Position numbers and translations under genes: made by a program. Shown here piece by piece: positions 33,667 to 42,689 of a stretch of DNA of 64,000 nt. A model generated the notes under the pieces. It had not been told where the DNA came from, ran no database searches, and worked only from the letters and a program-made list of their open reading frames with translations. Source of the stretch: Antarcticirhabdus aurantiaca (GTDB lineage Bacteria > Pseudomonadota > Alphaproteobacteria > Rhizobiales > Rhizobiaceae). Location of the stretch: contig NZ_VTOM01000014.1 of NCBI RefSeq assembly GCF_009765365.1, positions 62,001-126,000 of the forward strand. The letters run 5' to 3'. Within the stretch, counting starts at the first letter, position 1, and each line of letters starts with the position of its first letter.

Positions 33667-34677
33667 TCAGCCGGTCGCGACCCCGGCATCGGCGAAGCTC
33701 GCCATGCCGCCGTGGCAGGCGAGCGCCGCCTTGACGACCGCGAGGGCCACGGCCGCGCCCGAGCCCTCGCCGAGGCGCATGCCGAGGTCGAGGATCGGGT
33801 CGAGCCGGAGTTCGGCGAGAAGCGTCCGGTGCGCCGTCTCGGCCGAGACGTGGCCCGCCTGAGCGTGGGCGAGGCCGCCCTCCGCCAGCCGCGCGAGCGG
33901 CGCCACGGCGGCCGTCGCCACGAAACCGTCGAGGAGCACCGGCACCCCCGCGCGCCGGGCGGCGAGCGTCGCGCCGAGCATGGCCGCGAGTTCGCGCCCG
34001 CCGAGCGCCGCCGCGGCGCGCAGCGGATCGGCGAGAGCGTCCGCGTGGCGGGCAAGGCCCGCATCCACCACCGCGGCCTTGCGCGCGAGGCCCTCTTCGT
34101 CGACGCCCGTGCCCCGGCCGACCCAGTCGGCGCCGGTGCCGCCGAAGAGGGCCGCCGACAAGGCCGCCGCCGCCGTGGTATTGGCGATGCCCATCTCGCC
34201 GATGCATAGGATGTCGGCTCGCGGATCGAGCGCGTCGAAGCCGGCCGAGACGGCGCCCGCGAACTCGGCCTCGCTCATCGCCGGCGCCTGCGTGAAGTCC
34301 TCGGTCGCCCGCTCGACCTCCAGCGGCACGACGACGAGCTCGGCGCCGGCGCTGCGGGCGAGCTGGTTGATCGCCGCCCCGCCGGCCGCGAAGTTCGCCA
34401 CCATCTGCGCCGTCACTTCCGGCGGAAAGGCCGATACGCCGCGGCGGGCGACGCCGTGGGAGCCGGCGAAGACGAGGATCTGCGCGCGCTCGATCCGGGG
34501 CACCGGCTGCCCTTGCCAGCGCGCCGCCCAGATCGCCAGCGCCTCCAGGCGGCCGAGGCTGCCCGGCGGCTTGGTCAGCGTGTCCTGGCGAGCCGCCGCG
34601 GCTTCGGCTGCGGCAGCGTCGCCGCCGGGAAGGTTCGTCGCGGCCGAGCGGATGGCGTCGAAGCTGTCGAAGCGCAT
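33667..34677 (-). CDS. cobT: Nicotinate-nucleotide-dimethylbenzimidazole phosphoribosyltransferase
   Basis: A 336-residue enzyme (called CobU in Pseudomonas denitrificans) that makes alpha-ribazole phosphate from dimethylbenzimidazole and nicotinate mononucleotide, for the lower ligand of cobalamin. Seen are KPPGSLGRLEALAIWAARWQG, the substrate loop LCIGEMGIANTTAAAAL, and the C-terminal catalytic Glu region HDRT-like LRLDPILDLGMRLGEGSGA. It ends the minus-strand cobB-cobS-cobT unit, 16 bases after cobS. Confidence 0.95.
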   Translation of the reverse strand: MRFDSFDAIRSAATNLPGGDAAAAEAAAARQDTLTKPPGSLGRLEALAIWAARWQGQPVPRIERAQILVFAGSHGVARRGVSAFPPEVTAQMVANFAAGGAAINQLARSAGAELVVVPLEVERATEDFTQAPAMSEAEFAGAVSAGFDALDPRADILCIGEMGIANTTAAAALSAALFGGTGADWVGRGTGVDEEGLARKAAVVDAGLARHADALADPLRAAAALGGRELAAMLGATLAARRAGVPVLLDGFVATAAVAPLARLAEGGLAHAQAGHVSAETAHRTLLAELRLDPILDLGMRLGEGSGAAVALAVVKAALACHGGMASFADAGVATG

Positions 34678-34693
34678 GGAGGCATCTTTCCTG

Positions 34694-35452
34694 TCAGGCG
34701 AGAAGAACGGAGGCGAGGAGGAGGATCGCGGCCTCGCAGAGCTGCTGGAGCGCGCCGCAGACGTCGCCGGTCTGGCCGCCGATCTGGCGCAACGTCAGGG
34801 CGCGCATCGCGGCGAAGGCGAGGGCGCAAAGAAGCGCGCCGATCAGCGCGCCGAGCGGCCCGAGAAGGAGAAGGCCGAGCGCGCCGAGGCCGAGCGCGAC
34901 GAGGGCGCTCGCCCCGGCCATCGCCCCGACGCTGGCCGAGAGCCCGGCTTGCCGCGCCGGCGGCACGAGCCGCAGAAAGGCCGGCAGGACGCCACGCGAA
35001 GCCGTGTGGGCGGCGACCAGCGCGGCGAGCGCGGGCAGGGGATCGGCAAAGGCCGCGAGAGCGCTCCAGCGCAGGCCGATCGAGACGACGAGCGCCGCCG
35101 TCCCGAAGGTGCCGAGGCGGCTGTCGTGCATGATCTCCAGCTTGCGCTCGACGGTTGCCCCGCCGCCGAAGCCGTCCGCGACGTCCGACAACCCGTCCTC
35201 GTGAAAGCAGCCGGTCGCGAGCATGGTGGCGGCGACGGCGAGAAGGCCGGCCGCCGAGCCTGACAGGCCGGCGAGATCGGCCAGGGCGAAGACGAGCGCG
35301 CCGATCAGCGCAACGGCAAGCCCGGAGATCGGCACCGCCCAGAAGCAGCCGGAAAAGCTCGCCCGCGCCGATGCCGGATGCGGCACCGGCAGGCGGGTGA
35401 AGAAGCCCGTGCAGAGCGCGACGTCCGCGAGAAGCATGCGAAGCGGCGGCAT
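34694..35452 (-). CDS. cobS: Cobalamin synthase (adenosylcobinamide-GDP ribazoletransferase)
   Basis: A 252-residue integral membrane enzyme (CobV in P. denitrificans) joining adenosylcobinamide-GDP and alpha-ribazole. The family motifs are FFTRLPVPHP near the start and CFHEDGLSDVADGFGGG (about 82-98), with the acidic metal-binding residues; about six hydrophobic segments follow. It lies 3 bases after cobB. Confidence 0.95.
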   Translation of the reverse strand: MPPLRMLLADVALCTGFFTRLPVPHPASARASFSGCFWAVPISGLAVALIGALVFALADLAGLSGSAAGLLAVAATMLATGCFHEDGLSDVADGFGGGATVERKLEIMHDSRLGTFGTAALVVSIGLRWSALAAFADPLPALAALVAAHTASRGVLPAFLRLVPPARQAGLSASVGAMAGASALVALGLGALGLLLLGPLGALIGALLCALAFAAMRALTLRQIGGQTGDVCGALQQLCEAAILLLASVLLA

Positions 35453-35455
35453 GTC

Positions 35456-36769
35456 TCAGGCCCTGGCGATGGCGTGGAAGAAGGTGCCGGACACGAGCCC
35501 GCGCCGGGCACCGGCGGGCCCGAGCGCCGTGCCGATCCCGTCGAACAGCTCGGCGAGCGGCGCGTCCGCACCGGGATCGGTGACGCGGGCATAATGGAAC
35601 TCGTGGCCGCGCACCGCGTCGCCGGCGCGCCCGATCGCGCACGTCTCCAGGAGCCGCGCCTCGCGATAGCCGAGGTTCATGCGCCGCTTGGCGAAGCTCG
35701 TGGAATGGCCGAGGAGCCCGAGCATCGGATGAGCGATCCCGTCCGCGTCCTCCAGCATCTGGCCGAGCACCATGAAGCCGCCGCACTCGCCGTGAACCGG
35801 CCGCGCCTCGGCGAAGCTCCGCAAGCCCTGCCGGAAGCCCGTCGCGGCGGCCAGTCGGCCGGCATGGAGCTCGGGATAGCCGCCCGGCAGCCAGCAGGCG
35901 TCGCAGCCGGGATCGGGGGCTTCGTTCGCCAGCGGCGAGAAGGGCACGAGCTCGGCGCCGGCCTCCCGCCACTGCCGCTTCAGGTGGGGGTAGAGGAAGG
36001 TGAAGGCAGCGTCCTCCGCGATCGCGACGCGCTGCCCCGGCGGCGCGAGCGCCGGCGCGGCGTCGATCGCGCCGGGCTGCAGCGGCGCGGCGAGCGACAG
36101 GATGCTGTCGAGGTCGAGCGAGGCCTCGACGGCGTCGGCGAGGCGCTCGATGAAGGCGTCGAGCGCGGCGTGCTCGCTCGCCTGCACGAGGCCGAGGTGC
36201 CTCTCCGGCAAAGCGAGGGTGGCATCGCGCATCAGGCAGCCGAGCACGGGCAGGCCGATCGCCTCGATGGCCTCGGCACATTGCTGGCGGTGCCGCTCGC
36301 TTCCCGCCCGGTTGAGAACCACGCCCGCGATCCGGACCGCCGGGTCGTAGGCCTTGAAGCCGAGCGCCACCGCCGCCGCCGAGCGGCTCTGGCCCGACAC
36401 GTCGAGGACGAGGAGGACGGGCAGGCCGAAGCGGCGCGCGAGATCGCCCGCCGCCCCGGAGCGTCCGGGCTCGGCGCGGATGCCGTCGAAGAGGCCCATG
36501 GCGCTCTCGGCGATAAGGATCTCCGCATCGCGCGCCTGCTCGGCCGCGAGTACGCCGAGAAGGGCGGGCGGCATGGCCCAGCTGTCGAGGTTGACGCCCG
36601 GCCGGCCGGTCGCGGCCTCGTGGAAGCCGGGATCGATGTAGTCCGGTCCCGACTTCGCGCCGGCCACCGCGACGCCGCGGCGCTTCAGCGCCCGCAGGAG
36701 GCCGATGGTGACGCTGGTCTTGCCCGCGCCCGACCGCGGCGCGCCGACGATGATCCCGCGCGCGCTCAT
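35456..36769 (-). CDS. cobB: Cobyrinate/hydrogenobyrinate a,c-diamide synthase
   Basis: A 437-residue glutamine-dependent amidase that converts (hydrogeno)byrinic acid to its a,c-diamide. The P-loop-like GAPRSGAGKTSVTIGLLRALKRRG is at 9-32. The class I amidotransferase Cys is in HGECGGFMVLG, and the His in RGHEFHYARV. With CobN in the cluster the expected substrate is metal-free hydrogenobyrinic acid. Its start is only 41 bases from the start of the divergent cbiD gene. Confidence 0.95.
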   Translation of the reverse strand: MSARGIIVGAPRSGAGKTSVTIGLLRALKRRGVAVAGAKSGPDYIDPGFHEAATGRPGVNLDSWAMPPALLGVLAAEQARDAEILIAESAMGLFDGIRAEPGRSGAAGDLARRFGLPVLLVLDVSGQSRSAAAVALGFKAYDPAVRIAGVVLNRAGSERHRQQCAEAIEAIGLPVLGCLMRDATLALPERHLGLVQASEHAALDAFIERLADAVEASLDLDSILSLAAPLQPGAIDAAPALAPPGQRVAIAEDAAFTFLYPHLKRQWREAGAELVPFSPLANEAPDPGCDACWLPGGYPELHAGRLAAATGFRQGLRSFAEARPVHGECGGFMVLGQMLEDADGIAHPMLGLLGHSTSFAKRRMNLGYREARLLETCAIGRAGDAVRGHEFHYARVTDPGADAPLAELFDGIGTALGPAGARRGLVSGTFFHAIARA

Positions 36770-36810
36770 GCCGCGTGACCCCCAACGGCGTTCGGCCTAT
36801 AGCGAAGGCC

Positions 36811-37911
36811 ATGACCGGCATGATCGAGGACATTCCCGAGGGACCGCTGCGCCGCGGCTGGACGACCGGTGCCTGCGCCGCCGCCGCCGCCAAGGCCGCG
36901 GCCGCAGGCCTCCTCACCGGCGACTTTCCCGACCCCGTCACGATCACGCTTCCCGGCGGTCAGACACCCGCCTTCGCCCTGGCGCGAGCCGACCTGGAGG
37001 GCGAGGCCGCCAGCGTCGGCATCGTCAAGGATGCCGGCGACGACCCCGACGTGACCCACGGCGCGCTCGTCGTCTCCACGGTGCGCCGCGGCGCGCCGGG
37101 CTCGGGCGTCACCTTCCGCGCCGGCGAGGGCGTCGGCACGGTGACCAAGCCCGGCCTGCCGCTGCCGCCCGGCGAGCCGGCGATCAATCCCGGCCCGCGC
37201 GCCATGATCCGCGCCGCGCTCGCCGAGGTGGCCGGCGAGGACGCGGCCTTCGAGGTGACGGTCTCGATCGCCGACGGCGAGCGCATCGCCGCGCGCACGC
37301 TGAACGCCCGGCTCGGCATCCTCGGCGGCCTGTCGGTGCTCGGCACAACGGGCATCGTCGTGCCCTATTCCTGCTCGGCCTGGATCCACTCCATCCATCG
37401 CGGCATCGACGTCGCGCGCGCCACCGGGCTGACCCATCTCGCGGGCTCTACGGGTTCCGCGTCCGAGCGCGCCGTGCAGCGCTTCCACGACCTTCCCGAG
37501 GCCGCCCTGATCGACATGGGCGACTTCGTCGGCGGCATGCTGAAATACATCCGCGCCCATCCCGTGCCGCGCATCACGATCGCCGGCGGCCTCGCCAAGA
37601 TGACCAAGCTCGGCCAGGGCATGCTCGACGTCCATTCCAAGCGCGGCGCCGCCGACATGGAAGCGCTCGCCGCCATGGCCCGCGACGCGGGCGCGGACGG
37701 CGCCACGGCGGAGGCCATCGCCGGCGCCAACACCGTCGCCGAAGCCTTCGGGCTCGCCGCCAGCGCGGGCGTGCCGCTCGGCAACGCCGTCGCCCGCGCC
37801 GCCCGGACGACCGCCCTGCCGGTGCTGCGCGACGCGCCGGTCGCGCTGGAAGTGCTGGTGTTCGACCGGGAGGGCACGCTGCTGGGGCAGGCGCCGTTCG
37901 AGGACGGTTAA
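36811..37911 (+). CDS. cbiD: Cobalt-precorrin-5B C1-methyltransferase type CbiD
   Basis: A 366-residue CbiD-family protein. Seen are RRGWTTGACAAAAAKAA, the GVGTVTKPGLPLPPGEPAINPGPR segment, GTTGIVVPYSCSAWIHSIHRGIDVARA and VHSKRGAADMEALA. In the anaerobic route CbiD methylates C1; the classical aerobic route uses the unrelated CobF, which I do not find here, so CbiD probably does that step. Start chosen at ATG 36811 (MTGMIEDI); ATG 36820 and GTG 36775 are alternatives. It is on the opposite strand to its neighbours. Confidence 0.92.
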   Translation: MTGMIEDIPEGPLRRGWTTGACAAAAAKAAAAGLLTGDFPDPVTITLPGGQTPAFALARADLEGEAASVGIVKDAGDDPDVTHGALVVSTVRRGAPGSGVTFRAGEGVGTVTKPGLPLPPGEPAINPGPRAMIRAALAEVAGEDAAFEVTVSIADGERIAARTLNARLGILGGLSVLGTTGIVVPYSCSAWIHSIHRGIDVARATGLTHLAGSTGSASERAVQRFHDLPEAALIDMGDFVGGMLKYIRAHPVPRITIAGGLAKMTKLGQGMLDVHSKRGAADMEALAAMARDAGADGATAEAIAGANTVAEAFGLAASAGVPLGNAVARAARTTALPVLRDAPVALEVLVFDREGTLLGQAPFEDG

Positions 37912-37930
37912 ACCACGTCCGGAAAAGGCG

Positions 37931-38054
37931 CTCTTCCCCTCTCCCGTTTCGGGAGAGGGTGGCGCGAAGCGCCGGGTGAGGGTTTCCAGCCGATGCTGCG
38001 GCTGGAGACCCTCATCCGCCTGCCGGCACCTTCTCCCGGAACGGGAGAAGGGAG
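37931..38054. repeat. REP-like composite hairpin element
   Basis: A 124-base imperfect inverted repeat between cbiD and cobM. Inside are three perfect small hairpins: CCCTCTCCCG/CGGGAGAGGG (37937-37959), CCAGCCG/CGGCTGG (37986-38005) and CTTCTCCCG/CGGGAGAAG (38030-38050). The outer arms carry the matching GGGTGAGGGTTTCC and GGAGACCCTCATCC strings. Such elements are scattered in intergenic gaps of Hyphomicrobiales, as I recall. Here it lies between converging genes, so it may also end transcription from both sides. Confidence 0.75.
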
Positions 38055-38075
38055 CAGCTCGGGCGTCGTGCCGGC

Positions 38076-38837
38076 TCATTCCCCACGCCCCCGGAACCGC
38101 CGCTGGTAGAACGCGTCGTAGAGGGCGCTCTCGCGCCAGCCTTCCGCCGCGAGGCCCGGTCCGACGAACACGATCGCCGTGCGCTCCACCGGCTCGGCCG
38201 CGAACAGCCCCTCGATGGTGCCGAGGGTGCCGCGGAGCACCTGCTCGTTCGGCCAGGAGGCGCGGGCGACGATCGCGACGGGACAATCGGCGCCGTAGAG
38301 CGGCGTCAGCTCGGCGACGACGCGGTCGAGCGCGTGGATCGCGAGGTGGATGGCGAGCGTCGCGCCGGTGCGGCCGAAGTTCGCGAGCGTCTCGGCCTCC
38401 GGCATGGCCGAGGCGCGGCCCGAGACGCGGGTGAGGACGAGGCTCTGCGCTATCTCCGGCACGGTCAGCTCGCGCCCGAGCGCCGCCGCGGCGGCGGCGA
38501 AGGACGGCACGCCCGGCGTGATCGTATAGGGAATGCCGAGCCGGTCGAGCCGGCGCAGCTGCTCGCCCATGGCGCTCCAGACCGAGAGATCCCCGGAATG
38601 GAGGCGCGCGACGTCCTCGCCGGCACCATGGGCGCGGCCGAACTCGGCCTCGATCTCGTCGAGCGAGAGCGGTGCCGTATCGACGATCCGCGCGCCGGGC
38701 GGGCAGTGCTCGAGGATGCCCTTCGGGACGATGGAGCCGGCATAGAGGCAGACCGGCGCGGCGGCGACGAGGTCGCGGCCGCGCAGGGTGATGAGGTCGG
38801 GCGCGCCGGGTCCGGCGCCGATGAAGTGAACGGTCAT
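38076..38837 (-). CDS. cobM: Precorrin-4 C11-methyltransferase
   Basis: A 253-residue SAM-dependent tetrapyrrole methylase that methylates precorrin-4 at C11. Seen are [17 protein letters not shown] at 4-20, the family [19 protein letters not shown] (75-93) and [30 protein letters not shown] (104-133). Its ATG overlaps the stop of cobE by 4 bases. It ends the cobL-cobE-cobM unit. Confidence 0.95.
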   Translation of the reverse strand: MTVHFIGAGPGAPDLITLRGRDLVAAAPVCLYAGSIVPKGILEHCPPGARIVDTAPLSLDEIEAEFGRAHGAGEDVARLHSGDLSVWSAMGEQLRRLDRLGIPYTITPGVPSFAAAAAALGRELTVPEIAQSLVLTRVSGRASAMPEAETLANFGRTGATLAIHLAIHALDRVVAELTPLYGADCPVAIVARASWPNEQVLRGTLGTIEGLFAAEPVERTAIVFVGPGLAAEGWRESALYDAFYQRRFRGRGE

Positions 38838-39220
38838 GGAGCTTCCTCCGCTTGCGCGAGGGCGCAGGTGACGGGGCCGAGCGCGAGCCGGGCGCCGAGG
38901 AGCCGGGCGCCGGGACCGGCGGCAGCGAGCGCCGCGGTTTCGGAAAGCGAGGCCGTGCCGGTCACGGCCAGCGAGCGCTCCGAGCGAGTGATCGCGCAGA
39001 CGCCGGCAAGCGCCTCGCGCGGTGCAACGAGGAGCGGCAGGCCAAGGAAGCGCGCGGCTTCGGCGAGGCTCGGCTCCGCGGCGGCCTTCGCCTCGGAGGT
39101 CGCGAGCGCGCTCAAGCGATCGGCCGAGCAGTTGTGCGCGGACAACGCCGCCTCGACCGCGGCGATGACGGCGGCGGCGTCGACGCCGCGGCGGCAACCG
39201 ATGCCCGCGACGAGCCTCAT
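38834..39220 (-). CDS. cobE: Cobalamin biosynthesis protein CobE (CbiG C-terminal-like)
   Basis: A 128-residue protein matching the C-terminal domain of CbiG. Marks are [24 protein letters not shown] at 3-26 and the [26 protein letters not shown] segment. CobE is thought to help precorrin handling in the aerobic pathway; its exact step is not settled. It overlaps both cobL and cobM by 4 bases, which implies coupled translation. Confidence 0.88.
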   Translation of the reverse strand: MRLVAGIGCRRGVDAAAVIAAVEAALSAHNCSADRLSALATSEAKAAAEPSLAEAARFLGLPLLVAPREALAGVCAITRSERSLAVTGTASLSETAALAAAGPGARLLGARLALGPVTCALAQAEEAP

Positions 39221-40470
39221 GGCTTCACCCACGCCCATTGCGTCACCGGCATGGCCGGCCGCCAGCCGGTCATGCCGCCGACCGGCTCGGCCGAGGCGAG
39301 CGCGATCCGGTCGAGCGAGCCGCCATGCGCGGCCCGGGCCGCGGCGAGCGCCGCTTCCATTTCCAGCGTCACGGCATTGGCGACGAGCCGGCCACCCGGG
39401 GGCAGTGCGGCGATCGCGGCGTCGAGGAGGCCGTCCTTCGATCCGCCGCCGCCCAGGAAGATCGCGTCGGGCGGCGGGAGACCGGCGAGCGCCGCCGGCG
39501 CCTTGCCTTCGACCACGGCCAAGCCGGGCACGCCGAGCGCTTCGGCGTTGCGCCGGATGGCGGCCGCGCGGTCGGGCCGCGCCTCGATCGCGACGGCCGA
39601 GAGGCTCGGATCGCGCAGCATCCATTCGATGGCGATCGAACCCGAACCCGCCCCGACGTCCCAAAGCCGCTCGCCGCGCCGCGGCGCCAACGTGGCCAGC
39701 GTCATGGCGCGCACGAGTCGCTTGGTGATCTGACCATCATGCTCGAAGACATCGTCGCAAAGCCCTGGCGACAATGAAAGAACCTTTGCGTCGCGCGCGC
39801 ACCGGACCTCGATCGCGAGGAGGTTTAGCGGGTCGAAGCGGATCGCGAATCCCGCCAGATCGGCGGCGCGGTGGCGGGAGATCCGCTCGCGCTCGCCGCC
39901 GAGCGCTTCGAGGACGGTGACGCGCGAACCGCCGAAGCCGAAACGCTCAAGCAGCGCCGCAGCTTGCATTGGTCCGTTCTCGTCGGAGGTGAGCGCGAGA
40001 ACGCGCGCGCCGGGCTGGAGGTGGGGGCGCAGAAGCGCGATCGGCCGGCCGTGCAGCGAGACGGTTGCGACGTCCTGCAGCGCCCATCCGAGTCGGGCGG
40101 CGGCGAGGCTGAAGGCGGAAGGGGCCGGCACGACATCCATCTCCTCGGCCGGCACCTGGCGCGCCAGCGTCGCGCCGACGCCGAACAGGAAGGGATCGCC
40201 CGAGGCGAGGACGCAGGTCCGCCGGCCGCGCATCGCGCGAACCGCCGCCATCCCGGCGTCGAACGGCTTCGGCCAGCTTCGCGCGTCGCCTCGAACCAGC
40301 GGGGCGGCGAGCTGAAGGTGCCGTTCGCCCCCGAACACGGCCTCCGCCCCCGCGATCAGCGCCTTGGCGCGATCGGACAGGCCGGCGACGCCATCCTCCC
40401 CGATGCCGACGACCGCGAGCCAGCGCGGCGTTGCGGGCGGGGCGCCGTCCTCGCTAGAAGCCATGGCCAT
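39217..40470 (-). CDS. cobL: Precorrin-6Y C5,15-methyltransferase (decarboxylating)
   Basis: A 417-residue bifunctional enzyme: an N-terminal tetrapyrrole methylase (CbiE-like, from [16 protein letters not shown], with [15 protein letters not shown]) fused to a C-terminal CbiT-like methyltransferase ([17 protein letters not shown] and [17 protein letters not shown]). It methylates C5 and C15 and removes the C12 acetate carboxyl. Two ATGs (40470 and 40464) could start it; GGAGG lies 3 or 9 bases before them. Both interleave with the start of cobK on the other strand. Confidence 0.95.
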   Translation of the reverse strand: MAMASSEDGAPPATPRWLAVVGIGEDGVAGLSDRAKALIAGAEAVFGGERHLQLAAPLVRGDARSWPKPFDAGMAAVRAMRGRRTCVLASGDPFLFGVGATLARQVPAEEMDVVPAPSAFSLAAARLGWALQDVATVSLHGRPIALLRPHLQPGARVLALTSDENGPMQAAALLERFGFGGSRVTVLEALGGERERISRHRAADLAGFAIRFDPLNLLAIEVRCARDAKVLSLSPGLCDDVFEHDGQITKRLVRAMTLATLAPRRGERLWDVGAGSGSIAIEWMLRDPSLSAVAIEARPDRAAAIRRNAEALGVPGLAVVEGKAPAALAGLPPPDAIFLGGGGSKDGLLDAAIAALPPGGRLVANAVTLEMEAALAAARAAHGGSLDRIALASAEPVGGMTGWRPAMPVTQWAWVKP

Positions 40471-41239
40471 GACCTCCGGCTCCATTCGAACCCTGATCCT
40501 CGGCGGCACGACCGAAGCGCGCCGCCTCGGCGCCCGGCTGGCGGAAGCCCGTCGCTTCGACGTGACGCTGTCGCTGGCGGGCCGCACCCGCGCGCCCGTC
40601 GACCAGGGCGTGCCGACCCGCATCGGCGGCTTCGGCGGCCCGGACGGCCTGGCGCGGCACCTGGTCGAGACGGGCGTCGACCTCCTGATCGACGCGACGC
40701 ACCCCTTCGCCGCGCGCATCTCGGCCAATGCCGTCGCGGCTGCGACCGCTACCGGCGTGCCGCTCCTGGCGCTGCGTCGGCCGGAATGGACGCGTGAGCC
40801 GGGCGATCGCTGGATCGAGGCCGACAGCGTCGCGGAAGCCCTCGGCCACGTCGGCGCGGCGCCCCGGCGCCTCTTCGTCGCCCTCGGCCGGCAGGAGCTG
40901 GAGCCCCTGGAAGCCGCGCCGCAGCACCGCTACCTCGTGCGCAGCGTCGATCCCGTCGAGCCGCCACTGCGCGTGCCGCACGCCGACTATCTCCTCGACC
41001 GCGGCCCCTTCGACGCGGAGGCCGAGACGGTCCTGTTCGAGCGCCACGGCATCGAGGCCGTGCTCGCCAAGAACAGCGGCGGGGCGGCGAGCCGGGCCAA
41101 GATCGACGCGGCACGCCGGCTCGGCCTGCCGGTTCATCTCGTGCGCCGGCCGCCGGCCGCGGGGCCGAGCCTCGACACCGTTGAGGCGCTCCTCGCCGCG
41201 ATCGATCACCGCTTTCCCCCGACCGATCGCGGGGAGTAG
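40469..41239 (+). CDS. cobK: Precorrin-6A reductase
   Basis: A 256-residue NADPH-dependent reductase that reduces precorrin-6A to 6B. Seen are LILGGTTEARRLGARL (8-23), LLIDATHPFAARISANAV, and AVLAKNSGGAASRAKIDAARRLGLPVHLVRRP near the end. It starts at ATG 40469 (AGAAG 8 bases upstream) or 40463. It is a lone plus-strand gene: it is divergent from cobL with almost no gap, and its last 34 bases overlap the 3' end of cobJ. Confidence 0.94.
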   Translation: MTSGSIRTLILGGTTEARRLGARLAEARRFDVTLSLAGRTRAPVDQGVPTRIGGFGGPDGLARHLVETGVDLLIDATHPFAARISANAVAAATATGVPLLALRRPEWTREPGDRWIEADSVAEALGHVGAAPRRLFVALGRQELEPLEAAPQHRYLVRSVDPVEPPLRVPHADYLLDRGPFDAEAETVLFERHGIEAVLAKNSGGAASRAKIDAARRLGLPVHLVRRPPAAGPSLDTVEALLAAIDHRFPPTDRGE

Positions 41240-41967
41240 ACGAGCGGCGACAGGCCCGCGCGCTCGACGCGGCGCGTTTCGGCCGAGCCGACGATGACGC
41301 AGGTCGCCATGTCCGCGTCCTCGGCCCGCGCCTCGTCGAGGGCGGCGACGCGCATCCGCTCGTCCGGCCGGCCGGCGGCGCGGCCGAAGATCACCGGCGC
41401 CGTGCCGGGCAGGCATTCGCGCAGAACCTCGAAGGCGCGGCCGAGCTGCCAGGGGCGGGCGCGGCTGATTGGATTGTAGAAGGCCATGGCAAAACCGGCC
41501 TCGGCAGCCAAGCGCAGCCGCTTCTCGACGAGCTCCCAGGGCTTCAGGTTGTCCGAGAGCGAGATGGCGCAGAAGTCGGCACCGAGCGGTGCGCCCGCGC
41601 GCGCCGCGACCGCGAGCATCGCGGTCACGCCCGGCACCACCGTCAGCTCGACGGCGCGCCAAGTCTCGGGCCCGTGCTCGATCGCCTCGCAGACCGCAGC
41701 CGCCATGGCGAAGACGCCGGGATCGCCGCCCGACACCATCGCCACCGTGCGCCCGCTCGCCGCGAGGTCGAGCGCGGCGCTTGCGCGGGCGATCTCCTCG
41801 CGATTGTCCGAGGCGTGGGCGGTCTGGTGCGGCAGCAGCGAGAGGCGCGCGACGTAGGGGTGGTAGCCGAGGATGTCGGTGCTCGCGGCCACGGCGGCTT
41901 CCGCCTCGGGCGTGCGCGCGTCCGCTCCGCCCGGACCGAGCCCGACGACGAAGAGCCGCCCGCTCAC
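41206..41967 (-). CDS. cobJ: Precorrin-3B C17-methyltransferase
   Basis: A 253-residue SAM-dependent methylase that contracts the ring and methylates C17. Seen are LFVVGLGPGGADARTPEAEAA, LGYHPYVARL, VAMVSGGDPGVFAMAAAVCEAI and VVPGVTAMLAVAARAGAPLGADFCAISLSD. Its ATG overlaps the cobI stop (ATGA). Its 3' end overlaps cobK on the other strand by 34 bases, so neither gene has room for a terminator. Confidence 0.95.
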   Translation of the reverse strand: MSGRLFVVGLGPGGADARTPEAEAAVAASTDILGYHPYVARLSLLPHQTAHASDNREEIARASAALDLAASGRTVAMVSGGDPGVFAMAAAVCEAIEHGPETWRAVELTVVPGVTAMLAVAARAGAPLGADFCAISLSDNLKPWELVEKRLRLAAEAGFAMAFYNPISRARPWQLGRAFEVLRECLPGTAPVIFGRAAGRPDERMRVAALDEARAEDADMATCVIVGSAETRRVERAGLSPLVYSPRSVGGKR

Positions 41968-42689
41968 GGCCGGTTCTCCCAGCCGGGGACGAGCACGATC
42001 GAGAAGTAGGGTGCCTTGTCGTCCGGCTTGTCCTCCAGCGGCGTCGAGAGCGTGCCCTCCATGGTGCCACGCTCGACGTAGATCGCGCTCCCCAGCCGGC
42101 CGGCCGCCGCGAGCGCGCGGCGGATCTTGGGCAGGTTGCGGCCGATCTTCATGATCACGGCGGCCTCGGTGTCGGCGAGGCGCCGCGCGAGCTGGCCTTC
42201 CTCCATCGTGCCGGGCAGCACCGTCAGCACGTCGTCGCCCTGCACGAGCGGCAGGCCGACCTGCGACCAGCAGCCGGACATGGCGGTGACGCCGGGGATC
42301 ACCTCCGCCGCGTAGCGCGGTGCGAGGCGGACGTGGAGGTGCATGTAGGAGCCGTAGAAGAGCGGGTCGCCCTCGCTGAGCACCGCGACGCTTTTCCCGG
42401 CGTCGAGGTGGCGCGCCACGGTCTCGGCCGAGCGGGCGTAGAAGCCGGCGATCGAGGCCTTGTAGTCCGGGTGGTGCGTCGGGATCTCGGTGGTCACGGG
42501 ATAGAGCAGCGGCAGCTCCGGCGTGCCCGGCCGGATGAGCCCGGCGGCGGTGCGGCGCGCGTGGCCGTGATTGCCCTCCTTGGCGAAGAAGGCGACGACG
42601 TCGGCTTCTCGGACCGCGCGCGCGGCCTTCAGCGTGACGAGGTCGGGATCGCCCGGTCCCGTGCCGACCCCCCAGAGCTTGCCGGTCAA
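41964..42689 (-). CDS. cobI: Precorrin-2 C20-methyltransferase
   Basis: A 241-residue SAM-dependent methylase acting on precorrin-2. Seen are LWGVGTGPGDPDLVTLKAARAV, VAVLSEGDPLFYGSYMHLHVRL and VIPGVTAMSGCWSQVGLPLVQGDDVLTVLPGT. No ATG or GTG fits the N-terminus; a TTG at 42689 gives LTGKLWG and overlaps the cobH stop as TTGA, the same geometry as the ATGA overlaps of its neighbours. I take it as the start. Confidence 0.93.
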   Translation of the reverse strand: MTGKLWGVGTGPGDPDLVTLKAARAVREADVVAFFAKEGNHGHARRTAAGLIRPGTPELPLLYPVTTEIPTHHPDYKASIAGFYARSAETVARHLDAGKSVAVLSEGDPLFYGSYMHLHVRLAPRYAAEVIPGVTAMSGCWSQVGLPLVQGDDVLTVLPGTMEEGQLARRLADTEAAVIMKIGRNLPKIRRALAAAGRLGSAIYVERGTMEGTLSTPLEDKPDDKAPYFSIVLVPGWENRP

